This document shows positions 1 to 9,802 of a DNA stretch of 64,000 bases, in pieces. The position numbers and the translations under genes were made by a program. Under the pieces are notes generated by a model that was not told the DNA's origin, searched no databases, and saw only the letters and a program-made list of their open reading frames with translations. The stretch's first letter is position 1, and each line of letters begins with the position of its first letter. Location of the stretch: NCBI RefSeq assembly GCF_002019855.1, contig NZ_CM007717.1, positions 5,195,798-5,259,797 of the forward strand, in the 5' to 3' direction. The stretch comes from Streptomyces antibioticus (GTDB taxonomy: Bacteria > Actinomycetota > Actinomycetes > Streptomycetales > Streptomycetaceae).

Positions 1-2
1 TC

Positions 3-272
3 GCGGCCCGTTTCCCGTCCCCGGTGGTCGAGCTGAACCGCGCGGTCGCCGTCTCGATGACCGAGGGCCCGGCCGCCGCCCTGGCCCTCGTCGACGCCCT
101 GACCGATGAACCGGCCCTGCGCGGCTACCACCTGCTCCCGAGCGTCCGCGCCGACCTGCTCGCCCGCCTCGGCCGCACGGCGGAGGCCCGGGCGGAGTTC
201 ACCCGCGCCGCCGCCCTCGCGGGCAATGGACGCGAACGGGACCTGCTGCTGCGCAGAGCGGAGACCTGCTGA
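3..272 (+). CDS. ECF RNA polymerase sigma factor, C-terminal fragment (TPR-like tail)
   Basis: Only the last ~89 residues are in the window; the frame is open to the left edge, so the gene starts outside. The visible part reads PVVELNRAVAV, then alternating Ala/Leu-rich helices (LALVDAL, YHLLPSVRADLLARLGR, AEARAEFTRAAALA). This is typical of the tetratricopeptide-like C-terminal extension of large actinobacterial ECF sigma factors (ECF42-like, formerly grouped with SigJ/DUF6596 proteins). The sigma-2 and sigma-4 regions are not visible. In the family the extension is needed for activity and replaces a classical anti-sigma factor. It ends 15 bp before the convergent methyltransferase gene. Confidence 0.75.
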   Translation, partial: AARFPSPVVELNRAVAVSMTEGPAAALALVDALTDEPALRGYHLLPSVRADLLARLGRTAEARAEFTRAAALAGNGRERDLLLRRAETC

Positions 273-286
273 CGTCCGCCCGGACA

Positions 287-1459
287 TCAGACGGTTGCCG
301 GGCCGCCGATCAGCACGGTCGGGGCGCCCGCCACCCGGGTCAGGAACACCGTCACCGCACGCGACCCCTGCGGCTTGGGCAGCACCTTGCGGCGCAGTTC
401 CTCCGGCTCCACCGCCGAGCCCCGCTTCTTCACCGTCAGGATCCCGACCTCCCGCTCCCGCAGCAGCGCCTTCAGCTTCTTGACGTTGAAGGGCAGCCGG
501 TCGGTGATCTCGTAGGCGGTCGCGTACGGCGTCGGACGCAGGGTGTCGGCGGTGACGTAGGCGATCGTCTCGTCGATCAGCCCGCCGTCGAGCGCGGCGG
601 CCGCCTCGGCGACCAGATGCGCCCGGACGACGGCGCCGTCGGGCTCGTACAGATAGCGGCCGACGGGCCGGACCTCCGGGTTCGGCAGCCCGGTGCCGAG
701 CAGGGTGCGCGGCCCCGGCAGCAGGGTCGCCCGTACGGCGCCCGGCTCGGTGCCGAACCACAGCACCGCCTCCTTCACGTCCCCGCCGTCCGAGATCCAC
801 TCCGCCTCCGCCGCGTCGGGAATCGCCTCGTGCGGCACCCCGGGCGCGATCTTCAGCGCGGCGTGCGGAGCGGCGAGGGCGGCCCCGATCGCCCAGGACA
901 GCGGCGGGGAGTACGCCTCGGGGTCGAAGATCCGGCCCCGGCCGCCCCGCCGGGCCGGGTCCACGAACACGGCGTCGAAACCGGCCGTGTCCACCTCGGT
1001 GACGTCCGCCTCCCGTACGTCGATCAGGCCGGCGAGCCCGAGCGCCTCGGCGTTCGCCCGGGCCGCCGCCGCGGTCAGCGGATCGCGGTCGACGGCCAGC
1101 ACCCGGATCCCGGCGCGGGCGAGCGCGATCGCGTCCCCGCCGATCCCGCAGCACAGGTCGGCGACGGAGGTGATGCCGAGGCCCTTCATCCGCTCGGCCC
1201 GGTAGGCCGCCACGCTCGCCCGCGTCGACTGCTCGACCCCGTTCGGCGTGAAGAACATCCGCCGCGCGTCCTCGGCCCCGAACTTCGCCTCCGCCCGCTG
1301 CCGCAGCCGGGCCTGCCCGAGGGCGGCGGACACCAGCTCCGCCGGATGGTCGCGGCGCAGCCGGGTGGCGACGGCGAGTTCATCGGCGGGGGCGGTACCG
1401 CGCACGGCGTCGAGGAGGGCACGGCCCTCGGGGGTGAGGAGCGGGGCGAGGTCGTTCAC
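287..1459 (-). CDS. Class I SAM-dependent methyltransferase with THUMP-like C-terminal domain
   Basis: Predicted cytosolic methyltransferase of ~390 residues. The middle carries a Rossmann SAM-binding motif I, VADLCCGIGGDAIALA, followed by the acidic VLAVDRDPLTAAAA strand and a catalytic-loop-like FVDPARR. The C-terminal ~70 residues (FNVKKLKALLREREVGILTVKKRG) match the THUMP-like domain of actinobacterial proteins related to RNA methyltransferases. The substrate is unknown; RNA is an inference from the domain. The start is taken at the GTG giving VNDLAPLLTPEGRALL, because a longer frame would run into the divergent deacetylase gene and lacks family-like sequence. Confidence 0.75.
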   Translation of the reverse strand: MNDLAPLLTPEGRALLDAVRGTAPADELAVATRLRRDHPAELVSAALGQARLRQRAEAKFGAEDARRMFFTPNGVEQSTRASVAAYRAERMKGLGITSVADLCCGIGGDAIALARAGIRVLAVDRDPLTAAAARANAEALGLAGLIDVREADVTEVDTAGFDAVFVDPARRGGRGRIFDPEAYSPPLSWAIGAALAAPHAALKIAPGVPHEAIPDAAEAEWISDGGDVKEAVLWFGTEPGAVRATLLPGPRTLLGTGLPNPEVRPVGRYLYEPDGAVVRAHLVAEAAAALDGGLIDETIAYVTADTLRPTPYATAYEITDRLPFNVKKLKALLREREVGILTVKKRGSAVEPEELRRKVLPKPQGSRAVTVFLTRVAGAPTVLIGGPATV

Positions 1460-1560
1460 CGGGACATTGTGGGCCAGTCGGAGGACGGTGTGCCTCCGGT
1501 GGTGGTGTCGTGCGGTGTCGGGCCGGGTTTCGCGGGGCACGGCTGCGAGGATCCGGCGCC

Positions 1561-2586
1561 ATGGGATCCGTCGTACAAAATGACAAGAATGGTGCATCTG
1601 GGGCTTACGGCACTGCTGACACCGCCCGCACCACCCCTGCGTCCCGTGCCGCGCGCCGCAGGGCCGGCATCCGGGGCGGTATCGCGATGCTGGCCCTCAC
1701 CGCGATCGGCTCGGGCTGTGTCCAGGGCGGCGGTGCGGAGCGCGGCGGCGGTGCGGGCTCCCCGGGGCCGGAGTCCGGCGCCGCGGCGCCTCCCGCCGGA
1801 CCCGCCGACGCGGCCGACGCCGCCGACGCCCGCCGTGAGCAGGCGTCCCGGCTCCGGGCCGAGCGCACCGCCCGGATCGCGGCCGCCTGGCGATGGGGCC
1901 TGAAGAAGGTCCCGCTCACCGCACCGGCCCCGCCCGCGCAGAAGCCCCGGATCACCACCCGCGACGGCTTCGAGGTCGACGACCACGAGGAACTCGGCCT
2001 GCCGCCGGTCTTCACCCGGATCCCCACCCGGCAGAAGGTCGTCTTCCTCACCATCGACGACGGCGCCGAGAAGGACCCCGCGTTCCTGCGGATGATGAGC
2101 GAACTCAAGGTCCCGTACACGGCGTTCCTCAGCGACTACGTCATCGACGACGACTACGCCTACTTCCGCGAGATGCAGAAGCGGGGCGTGACCCTGAACA
2201 ACCACACCCTGAACCACCCCTACCTGCCCGGCCTCTCCTACCGGAAGCAGCGGCACGAGATCTGCGGCATGCAGGAGGTGCTCCGCGAGAAGTACGGCAA
2301 GCGCCCCGCCCTCTTCCGGCCGCCGTTCGGCAACTACAACCGCGACACGCTGATCGCGGCGAAGTCCTGCGGGGTGACGTACGCGCCACTCTGGGCCGAG
2401 GAGGTCTTCGTCGACCGCTGGGAGTACCGCGAGTGGGACCGCGACCTCCACCCCGGCGACATCGTGCTGAGCCACTTCCGCGGCAAGGGCCACTGGAAGG
2501 GCACCATGCCCGACATGATCCGCCGGTTCCTGAACAAGGTCACGGAGAAGGGGTACGCGGTGGCACGCCTGGAGGACTACCTGTGA
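1561..2586 (+). CDS. Polysaccharide deacetylase (NodB) family protein, exported
   Basis: A 341-residue protein with a basic N-terminus, a hydrophobic stretch at about residues 37-52 ending in GSGC (a poor lipobox), then a low-complexity Gly/Ala/Pro linker: an exported, membrane-tethered enzyme. The NodB domain occupies about residues 155-320 with motif 1 TIDDG (~164-168; TIDDG instead of TFDDG), metal-ligand motif HTLNH (~215) and RPPFG (~252). The family removes acetyl groups from amino-sugar polymers such as peptidoglycan or chitin-like glycans; the substrate cannot be read here. The ATG start is used because the frame upstream overlaps the divergent gene. Its stop overlaps the next gene by 4 bp, so the two are translationally coupled paralogues. 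Confidence 0.85.
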   Translation: MGSVVQNDKNGASGAYGTADTARTTPASRAARRRAGIRGGIAMLALTAIGSGCVQGGGAERGGGAGSPGPESGAAAPPAGPADAADAADARREQASRLRAERTARIAAAWRWGLKKVPLTAPAPPAQKPRITTRDGFEVDDHEELGLPPVFTRIPTRQKVVFLTIDDGAEKDPAFLRMMSELKVPYTAFLSDYVIDDDYAYFREMQKRGVTLNNHTLNHPYLPGLSYRKQRHEICGMQEVLREKYGKRPALFRPPFGNYNRDTLIAAKSCGVTYAPLWAEEVFVDRWEYREWDRDLHPGDIVLSHFRGKGHWKGTMPDMIRRFLNKVTEKGYAVARLEDYL

Positions 2587-3467
2587 GGACGCGGCGGCGG
2601 GCCGCGACGGCCTTCCTGCTGGCGCTGACGGTGGCGGCACCGCTCGGCTGCGCCCAGTCGGTCGACCCGATCGAACGGCTCGGCAAGAAGGCGGCGGAAC
2701 GGGTCGTCCCGCACGAAGCCGCAACCGACGGCGCGACCGACGGCCAGGGAGGCGGCCGTGGCGAGGACCGGCAGCCCTACCGCCGCTGGGGCCTCGCCGC
2801 CCCGCTCGCCTCGCCGCCCGCGCCCGCCGCACCCCTGTCCGGCAGCCCCGGCCCGGACGGCACGTCCGCCGGCCGGGCCGCCGCCCTGCCGCCGGTCGTC
2901 GACCACATCACCACCCGCGACCCGGTCGTCTTCCTCACCTACGACGACGGCGCCGAACGCGACCCCCGCTTCGTCGACATGGTCCGCGAACTGCGGCTCC
3001 CGGTCAGCATGTTCCTCACGGACAGCGTGGTCGGCCCCGGCTACGGCCACTTCGCCCGGCTGCGCTCGGTCGGCGCGAGCCTCCAGAACCACACCCTCGA
3101 CCACGCGGCCCTGCGCGGTCTGCCGTACGCCGGACAGCGCGCCGAGATCTGCGGCCAGCAGCAGAAACTGCACGCCCGCTTCGGCCTGCGCCCCCGCCTC
3201 TTCCGCCCGCCCTACGGCCGGTACGACACCACCACCCTGCGCGCCGCCGCCGACTGCGGCATCACCGCGCTCGTCCTGTGGCGTGCCTCGATGGGCCCCA
3301 CCGACCTCACCTACACGCACGGCCCCCACCGGCTGCGCCCCGGCGACATCGTCGCCGTGGACCCGGACGAGCTGCTCGGCCCGACCCTGCGCGAACGCAC
3401 GACACGCCTGCTCCGCCACATCCAGGAAGAGGGCCTGACGGTGGGTCGGCTGGAGGACTACCTGTAG
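2583..3467 (+). CDS. Second polysaccharide deacetylase (NodB) family protein
   Basis: A 294-residue paralogue of the preceding gene, starting at a GTG that overlaps the upstream stop (GTGA). The N-terminus RTRRRAATAFLLALTVAAP followed by LGC resembles a lipoprotein signal, although the -3 residue is Pro. The catalytic domain has TYDDG (~119), HTLDH (~170) and RPPYG (~208), so all metal-binding and catalytic signatures are present. Both proteins end with the same RLEDYL tail, which points to tandem duplication. Expected role: secreted deacetylation of a cell-surface glycan together with its neighbour. The linker between signal and catalytic domain is rich in Pro/Ala. A GC-rich palindrome 23 bp downstream probably terminates the operon. 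Confidence 0.85.
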   Translation: MRTRRRAATAFLLALTVAAPLGCAQSVDPIERLGKKAAERVVPHEAATDGATDGQGGGRGEDRQPYRRWGLAAPLASPPAPAAPLSGSPGPDGTSAGRAAALPPVVDHITTRDPVVFLTYDDGAERDPRFVDMVRELRLPVSMFLTDSVVGPGYGHFARLRSVGASLQNHTLDHAALRGLPYAGQRAEICGQQQKLHARFGLRPRLFRPPYGRYDTTTLRAAADCGITALVLWRASMGPTDLTYTHGPHRLRPGDIVAVDPDELLGPTLRERTTRLLRHIQEEGLTVGRLEDYL

Positions 3468-3489
3468 GGCCGGTGCCGGTCGCGCCTAT

Positions 3490-3511
3490 GCCCCCCGGCC
3501 GGCCGGGGGGG
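3490..3511 (+). terminator. GC-only palindromic terminator after the deacetylase pair
   Basis: A near-perfect C/G palindrome (six C, GGCCGGCC, six G) lies 23 bp after the second deacetylase stop. No U-run follows, which is common for Streptomyces terminators. Confidence 0.6.
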
Positions 3512-3541
3512 CAGGTGGCCGATGGGCCGGGAGCCGCCCCC

Positions 3542-3586
3542 ACCAGGGCGCCCAGCCGCACGAGACCAGGGCGCCCAGCCGCACGA
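3542..3586. repeat. Tandem duplication of a 22-bp unit upstream of groES
   Basis: Two identical copies of a 22-bp unit, beginning ACCAGGGCGCCCAGCC, occupy 3542-3563 and 3565-3586, separated by one base. The rest of the 3512-3744 interval shows no open frame with convincing codon bias and no other recognisable element. Confidence 0.85.
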
Positions 3587-3744
3587 TTGCCCCGTCGGGC
3601 CCGTCTGCCGCCCCGACGCGAGCACCCGCCTCGGGGCGGCCCCGGCGCACGGCCGTCGCCCGGGAAGGCACGCGAACGAAGACCCGGGGCGGCGCTCCAC
3701 GCCGCCCCCACGATGCCCGATTTCCCGCCCGCGCCCCGCCGTCA

Positions 3745-3771
3745 TTGGCACTCCGCTTGACCGAGTGCTAA
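3745..3771 (+). promoter_or_regulatory. CIRCE operator 1 (HrcA binding site)
   Basis: TTGGCACTC, 9 bp, GAGTGCTAA: the CIRCE inverted repeat with one mismatch to the consensus TTAGCACTC-N9-GAGTGCTAA. HrcA binds this element and represses chaperonin genes until heat shock. It overlaps the -35 region of the groES promoter. Confidence 0.95.
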
Positions 3772-3786
3772 TCGCAGTCATAGTCT
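3757..3786 (+). promoter_or_regulatory. groES-groEL1 promoter
   Basis: TTGACC (3757-3762), an 18-bp spacer and TAGTCT (3781-3786) form a good vegetative-type (HrdB) promoter. The -35 lies inside CIRCE 1, and the expected start (~3793) falls at the beginning of CIRCE 2. HrcA bound at either site would block RNA polymerase. Confidence 0.8.
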
Positions 3787-3791
3787 CGGCT

Positions 3792-3818
3792 CTGGCACTC
3801 CCCACTGGAGAGTGCCAA
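3792..3818 (+). promoter_or_regulatory. CIRCE operator 2 (HrcA binding site)
   Basis: CTGGCACTC, 9 bp, GAGTGCCAA: a second CIRCE repeat, 47 bp after the first (centre to centre), covering the predicted transcription start and early 5' leader of the groES transcript. In RNA it can also form a stem-loop. Confidence 0.92.
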
Positions 3819-3917
3819 CAACGCGACGGGCAGGTCCGGCACCCGCGACGACGGATCCACCTGGTCGCCACCTCAGACAGTTAACCCCGTGAGATCTCCG
3901 AAGGGGGAGGTCGGATC

Positions 3918-5973
<2,056 letters not shown>

Positions 5974-5989
5974 CCCCACGGTCAACCCT

Positions 5990-6028
5990 GAGACCCGGCA
6001 TCCCCTTCATCGGGGGGTGCCGGGTCTC
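5990..6028. terminator. Bidirectional terminator between groEL1 and the convergent lipoprotein gene
   Basis: GAGACCCGGCA with an adjoining C-run pairs with a G-run and TGCCGGGTCTC across a short TTCAT loop (arms 5990-6005 and 6012-6028). It ends 6 bp from the stop of the convergent gene, so it can serve both strands. Confidence 0.85.
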
Positions 6029-6034
6029 GGCACG

Positions 6035-6541
6035 TCAGAACGCTTGCAGATAGACCCGGGCCCGACCGGCCTTGAGTGTCTCGACGTAGATGTCGATCCA
6101 CTGCACTTTCGAGCGGCGGCCGTCGCTCACGCAGGGCGGGCACACCCCGGCCCAGCGCACTTCCTTCAGCGTCTGCGGTTCAGACAGCCCGAGGTGCCCG
6201 AAGCGCTCCCCCTCGGCGGAGTCCCCTTTCCTCACCCGCAGGGGCTCTTCCGAGCGCAGGTCCTCCGCGATGTCCTCGGCTTTCTCCTCGTCCGTGACGA
6301 AGGAGAGAAGGAAGATGTCCTCCTGCGGATTGATCTGAACGGCCCCCTCGACCTCCGTAGCCCCCTCGGGCACCGCCACGTTCATGAACGCGACGACTTC
6401 GGCCACACCGGCGCTCTCGTCCCACCGCGGCCAGCGCTCATCGGAGGCACGGGCGCCGTCCGCATCCGCGCCGGAACACGCGGTCAGGCAGACGACAACG
6501 GCCAGCGCCGCGAAGAACCGGGCGCAGCGACGGATGATCAA
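6035..6541 (-). CDS. Hypothetical lipoprotein
   Basis: A 168-residue protein whose N-terminus is a clear lipoprotein signal: MIIRRCARF, a hydrophobic core, then the lipobox LTAC (Cys ~22). It would be lipidated and anchored on the outer face of the membrane. The mature part is acidic and mixed alpha/beta with a conserved-looking core QINPQEDIFLLSFVTDEEKAEDIAEDLR and a CPPC motif (WAGVCPPCVSDGRR). I do not recognise the family. The stop lies beside the groEL1 terminator. The next gene upstream on the same strand, also a lipoprotein, is 60 bp away. Confidence 0.7.
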   Translation of the reverse strand: MIIRRCARFFAALAVVVCLTACSGADADGARASDERWPRWDESAGVAEVVAFMNVAVPEGATEVEGAVQINPQEDIFLLSFVTDEEKAEDIAEDLRSEEPLRVRKGDSAEGERFGHLGLSEPQTLKEVRWAGVCPPCVSDGRRSKVQWIDIYVETLKAGRARVYLQAF

Positions 6542-6601
6542 GGCCCTCCTCGTACACGGTCTCGTGACCGCCGACCCTAACCGCCGCCCGCATCCCCCGC
6601 C

Positions 6602-7192
6602 TCAGCGGGTGATGTTCCACTGACCGGTGTCGTCCGCGAAGCCGCTGTCCATCGTGAACTGCACCTTGGCCGGTTTCGAGGCGACCGGCACCTCGAAGGC
6701 CACGAACCCGAGGCCGGTGTCTCCGGGGGCGATCGTGACGCCGCCGGGGAAGTCCGGGCCCGCCGCCGTCTCGTCGGAGGACGCGTCGAACTGCTGCCCC
6801 TGCGCGTCCACCAGCCGCGCCCCGTTGCTCGGGGAGTCCGAATAGACCGCCGTGCCGGTGTTCTTCAGCCGGAACTGGACGGCCACGAAACGTGTGCCGG
6901 GGTCGGGGGAGGAGAACTCGTTCGCGGCGCCAGCCGGGTCGACGACCTTCACGACGGTCACGGCGAGCGACTCACCGTCCTCCATTCCCCGGACCCCGAG
7001 CGTGTCCCCGACCGACGCCGCCTTCTTGGACGGCGTGGCCGTCGGCGCGGCGGAAGACGGCTGCTCCTGCGCGGCCGAGGTCGGGGAGGTGGCCGGGGCG
7101 CTCTGCGGAGCGGTGGTGACCGTCTTGTCGTCGGAGCAGCCGACGGCGGTCACCGTCAGCCCGGCGAGCAGTAACACGGAAAGGCGGCGCAT
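6602..7192 (-). CDS. DUF4352-type lipoprotein
   Basis: A 196-residue exported protein. The signal MRRLSVLLLAGLTVTAVGC is a lipoprotein signal with lipobox AVGC (Cys 19), followed by a Thr/Ser/Ala/Pro linker to about residue 60. The remainder (GDTLGVRGMEDGESLAVTVVKVVDP, FVAVQFRLKNTGTAVYSDSP, GDTGLGFVAFEVP) is the immunoglobulin-like beta-sandwich of DUF4352 proteins, common among Gram-positive surface lipoproteins. The molecular function is unknown; the fold suggests protein-protein contact at the cell surface. It may form a transcription unit with the lipoprotein gene downstream. Confidence 0.8.
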   Translation of the reverse strand: MRRLSVLLLAGLTVTAVGCSDDKTVTTAPQSAPATSPTSAAQEQPSSAAPTATPSKKAASVGDTLGVRGMEDGESLAVTVVKVVDPAGAANEFSSPDPGTRFVAVQFRLKNTGTAVYSDSPSNGARLVDAQGQQFDASSDETAAGPDFPGGVTIAPGDTGLGFVAFEVPVASKPAKVQFTMDSGFADDTGQWNITR

Positions 7193-7309
7193 CGGTCCTC
7201 CCGGAGGTGCCGGCCGGTGTGGTTGTGTCCATGCTCGGTCCCCGCGCCGGACACCGCACGCCGAGTGCCGGGAAGCGGGAGGTGGGAGGTGGGAGGCGCT
7301 TCGGGCGAA

Positions 7310-7349
7310 GAAACCCCCGTCCCGTAGTGGAACGGGGGGCGGGGGTTTC
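7310..7349 (-). terminator. Terminator of the SnoaL-like gene
   Basis: GAAACCCCCGTCCCG pairs with CGGGGGGCGGGGGTTTC around the loop TAGTGGAA. It lies 28 bp past the stop of the minus-strand gene at 7377; on that strand the stem is followed by TTCGCCCGAAG. Confidence 0.8.
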
Positions 7350-7376
7350 TCCCTTCGCGGGCGGGTCTGGGTGGGG

Positions 7377-8084
7377 TCAGGTTTCCAGGGGGTCGAGGGC
7401 GCCCAGTTGGGACAGCAGGCCGAGGCGGTCGTACTGCCACCAGCCCTCGGCGATCTTGCCGTCGTCGTCGAAGCGGAAGACGGTCGTGCCGGTCATCGTG
7501 ACTTCGCGGCCGGTGGGGGGCAGGCCCATGAAGTCGCCGTGGTGGGTGCCGGTGAACGTCCAGCGGGTGCACACGCGGTCGTCCTCGGAGATCTGGTCCT
7601 CGATGGTGAAGCGGACGTCGAAGGCGCCGCGCCACATGTCCGCCTCGCGGCGCATCGCGTCCATGCCGATCACGTCCTGCTCGTTGGACGGGTCATGGTC
7701 GTGGTAGCTCTCCGCCATCAGTCCGTTCAGCGGCGGCAGTTCGCCCGCGGTGCCCACCGTCTCGAAGAACTGCCGTGCCGTCGCCGCGTACAGCTTCTCG
7801 TCCCGTACGACGTCGAGGTCCGTGAACGTCGGCATCTCGTCGCACAGGGCCACCAGCTCGCGGAAGACCTTGTCCGTCTCCGGCAGATTCGAGTTCCGCA
7901 TCGCCTCCTCGTACGACGGGAACTCCACGATCTCGATGAAGTGCGACGCGTCGGAGCGGTCCTTGCCGACCACCGCGTGCGTCGCCGTCCGCTTGCCCCG
8001 GGTCTGTTCGACCCAGGTGTCCATCAGCCGGTCCATCTCGTCGAACCGGCTCGTCTTGCAGTCGATGAGCTGTACGAACGTCAT
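7377..8084 (-). CDS. SnoaL-like (ester cyclase/NTF2-fold) protein with N-terminal ferredoxin-like domain
   Basis: A 235-residue protein with two parts. Residues ~1-95 (FVQLIDCKTSRFDEMDRLMDTW, ASHFIEIVEFPSYEEAMRNSNLPE) look like a dimeric alpha/beta-barrel domain as in YdhR/antibiotic monooxygenase-like proteins. Residues ~100-235 (HDHDPSNEQDVIGMDAMRREADMWRGAF, RWTFTGTHHGDFMGLPPTGREV, FRFDDDGKIAEGWWQYDRLGLLSQLG) are a SnoaL/ester-cyclase domain of the NTF2 fold. Such proteins bind small polyketide-like or lipid substrates; the actual substrate is unknown. The start is the ATG preceded by GGAGGCGGCGTC; the open frame upstream is rejected for lack of an RBS. Confidence 0.75.
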   Translation of the reverse strand: MTFVQLIDCKTSRFDEMDRLMDTWVEQTRGKRTATHAVVGKDRSDASHFIEIVEFPSYEEAMRNSNLPETDKVFRELVALCDEMPTFTDLDVVRDEKLYAATARQFFETVGTAGELPPLNGLMAESYHDHDPSNEQDVIGMDAMRREADMWRGAFDVRFTIEDQISEDDRVCTRWTFTGTHHGDFMGLPPTGREVTMTGTTVFRFDDDGKIAEGWWQYDRLGLLSQLGALDPLET

Positions 8085-8177
8085 GACGCCGCCTCCGGTC
8101 CCCCCGGGTCCGGTGTTGCCTGTATGTCCAGTTTCCCACCGGTCGCCGTTTCCGCACGGGTCACCGATTCGCACCGG

Positions 8178-8951
8178 TCACTGCGGTCCGTACTTCCGGC
8201 CCGTCCGTGACGAGATCCCGCCCAGCAGTGAGCGCGGTGTCACCTTCACCAGCCCCATCAGCGCCTTGTACCGCGGATCGGGGATCGACAGCGACTTGCC
8301 GCGCGCCAGATCCGCCAGCGCCGCCGCCACCAGCTTGTCCGCGTCCAGCCACATCCAGCCGGGGATGTTGTCCGTCCCCATCCCGGCCCGCTCATGGAAC
8401 TCGGTCCGCACGAACCCCGGGCACAGCGCCATCAGCCGCACCCCGCTGTCCGCAAGATCCCGCGCCGCGCCCTGCGTGAACTGCACGACCCACGCCTTCG
8501 ACGCCCCGTACGTCCCGCGCGGCACGAACGCGGCCACCGACGCCACGTTGACCACCCCGCCGCGCCCCCGCTCCCGCATCGCCGCGGCCGCCGCCGAGGT
8601 CAGCCGCAGCACCGCCTCGCAGTGCACCTTGAGCATCGTCAGCTCGTCGGCCATGGACACGTCGAGATAGCGGCCCTTGTTGCCGAAGCCCGCGTTGTTG
8701 ATCAGCAGGTCGACGGGGTTCTTGCGGTCGCCGAGCCGGGCGGCCACCGCCTCGATGCCGGTGTCCGTGGCGAGGTCGGCGGTGAGCACCTCCGCCTCGA
8801 TGCCGTGCCGGTCGTGCAGTTCGGTCGCCTGCTCGCGCAGCCGCTCGGTGTCCCGGGCCACGAGGACGAGATCATGGCCGTCCGCCGCCAGTCTGCGCGC
8901 GAACGCGGCGCCGATTCCCGCGGTCGAACCCGTGATGAGAGCCGTTGTCAT
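8178..8951 (-). CDS. Short-chain dehydrogenase/reductase (SDR)
   Basis: A 257-residue classical SDR. The NAD(P)-binding motif TGSTAGIG is at residues ~8-15, NNAG at ~85-88, the catalytic Ser in NVASVAAF (~136) and the YGASK active-site pair (Tyr/Lys ~150/154). PGFVRTEFHER follows as in fatty-acid or estradiol-type SDRs. It would oxidise or reduce a hydroxyl/keto group using NADP(H), the latter suggested by Arg after the second strand (LVARD). The substrate is not identifiable. It is encoded on the same strand as the SnoaL-like gene, with 93 bp between them. Confidence 0.9.
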   Translation of the reverse strand: MTTALITGSTAGIGAAFARRLAADGHDLVLVARDTERLREQATELHDRHGIEAEVLTADLATDTGIEAVAARLGDRKNPVDLLINNAGFGNKGRYLDVSMADELTMLKVHCEAVLRLTSAAAAAMRERGRGGVVNVASVAAFVPRGTYGASKAWVVQFTQGAARDLADSGVRLMALCPGFVRTEFHERAGMGTDNIPGWMWLDADKLVAAALADLARGKSLSIPDPRYKALMGLVKVTPRSLLGGISSRTGRKYGPQ

Positions 8952-9041
8952 GGCAGAAGGTTAGTGACCCGGAGTCGGCGCGTCCGCCGTCCGCACGCAC
9001 CCTCCCGACGGCCCTCACCGCGTGCCTCTTCCGACGGTCGC

Positions 9042-9710
9042 TCAGCCGCCGTACTTCGCCAGGTACTTGTGGACGGCCGCCCGCGTCTCCGAGTGCAGCG
9101 CGTCCTCCGCCTCCAGCAGCCGCGGCAGCAGTTCGCGGTGGGTGGTGGTGGCCTGGAACTCCATCCGCGCCGTCACCTCGTGGTCCGGGACGTGCACGAT
9201 CTCGATCGCGTCCCCCGCGCGGATCTCCCCCGGCTCGATCACCCGTAGATACGCGCCCGTCGCGGCCTTCTGCGTGAACCGCCGGACCCAGCCCTTCTCA
9301 CCCAGATGCCCCTGGAAGGTCCGGCACGGTATCCGCCCGCCGGTCACCTCCAGCACGACCGTCGGCCCGATCCGCCAGCGCTCGCCGATCCGCGCCCCCG
9401 AGACGTCCAGCCCCTCGGTGGTGAGGTTCTCGCCGAACGCGCCGTTCCCCAGCGTGCGCCCCAGCTCGCGCTCCCAGTCGTCGAGGTCCTCGCGCGCGAC
9501 GGCGTACACCGCCTGGTCGTCGCCGCCGTGATGGCGCAGGTCGCACACCGCGTCCCCGGCAAGACCGCTGCCCGCGACGCCCTTCGGACCCGGCGCCGCG
9601 ACCCGCACCGGCCCCTCGACCGGCTGCTTGTCGATCCCGGTCACACCCTGCGGGTTGTCGGTGTACGGCACGCTCTTCGGGCGGCCCAGATTGACTGACA
9701 GAAGCCTCAT
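9042..9710 (-). CDS. MOSC domain protein (YiiM-like)
   Basis: A 222-residue protein with the MOSC (Moco sulfurase C-terminal) beta-barrel. Residues ~1-160 contain LAGDAVCDLRHHGGDDQAVYAYA-like core elements (HHGGDDQAVYA at ~60) and the conserved Cys in GGRIPCRTFQGHL (~130), which in the family may carry a persulfide. YiiM-like members detoxify N-hydroxylated compounds or handle molybdenum-bound sulfur; this is a family inference. It is transcribed divergently from a LysR regulator 92 bp away, which could control it. Confidence 0.88.
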   Translation of the reverse strand: MRLLSVNLGRPKSVPYTDNPQGVTGIDKQPVEGPVRVAAPGPKGVAGSGLAGDAVCDLRHHGGDDQAVYAVAREDLDDWERELGRTLGNGAFGENLTTEGLDVSGARIGERWRIGPTVVLEVTGGRIPCRTFQGHLGEKGWVRRFTQKAATGAYLRVIEPGEIRAGDAIEIVHVPDHEVTARMEFQATTTHRELLPRLLEAEDALHSETRAAVHKYLAKYGG

Positions 9711-9802
9711 GACCGTACGGTACGAGACCCCTGATCAAAGTGTCGACGCAATTTTCGGCGCCGTATCCAAGCTCCGCTTATGCATGGAGCTATGCTCGGA
9801 GC
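9711..9802. promoter_or_regulatory. Divergent MOSC/LysR intergenic region with palindromes
   Basis: The 92-bp gap holds a perfect 10-bp palindrome ACCGTACGGT (9712-9721) against the MOSC start and, near the LysR start, the repeated elements GCATGGAGC, TATGC and GAGCATG (9782-9805). LysR proteins usually bind such a divergent interval to repress themselves and activate the neighbour. No promoter hexamers are convincing enough to mark. Confidence 0.45.
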
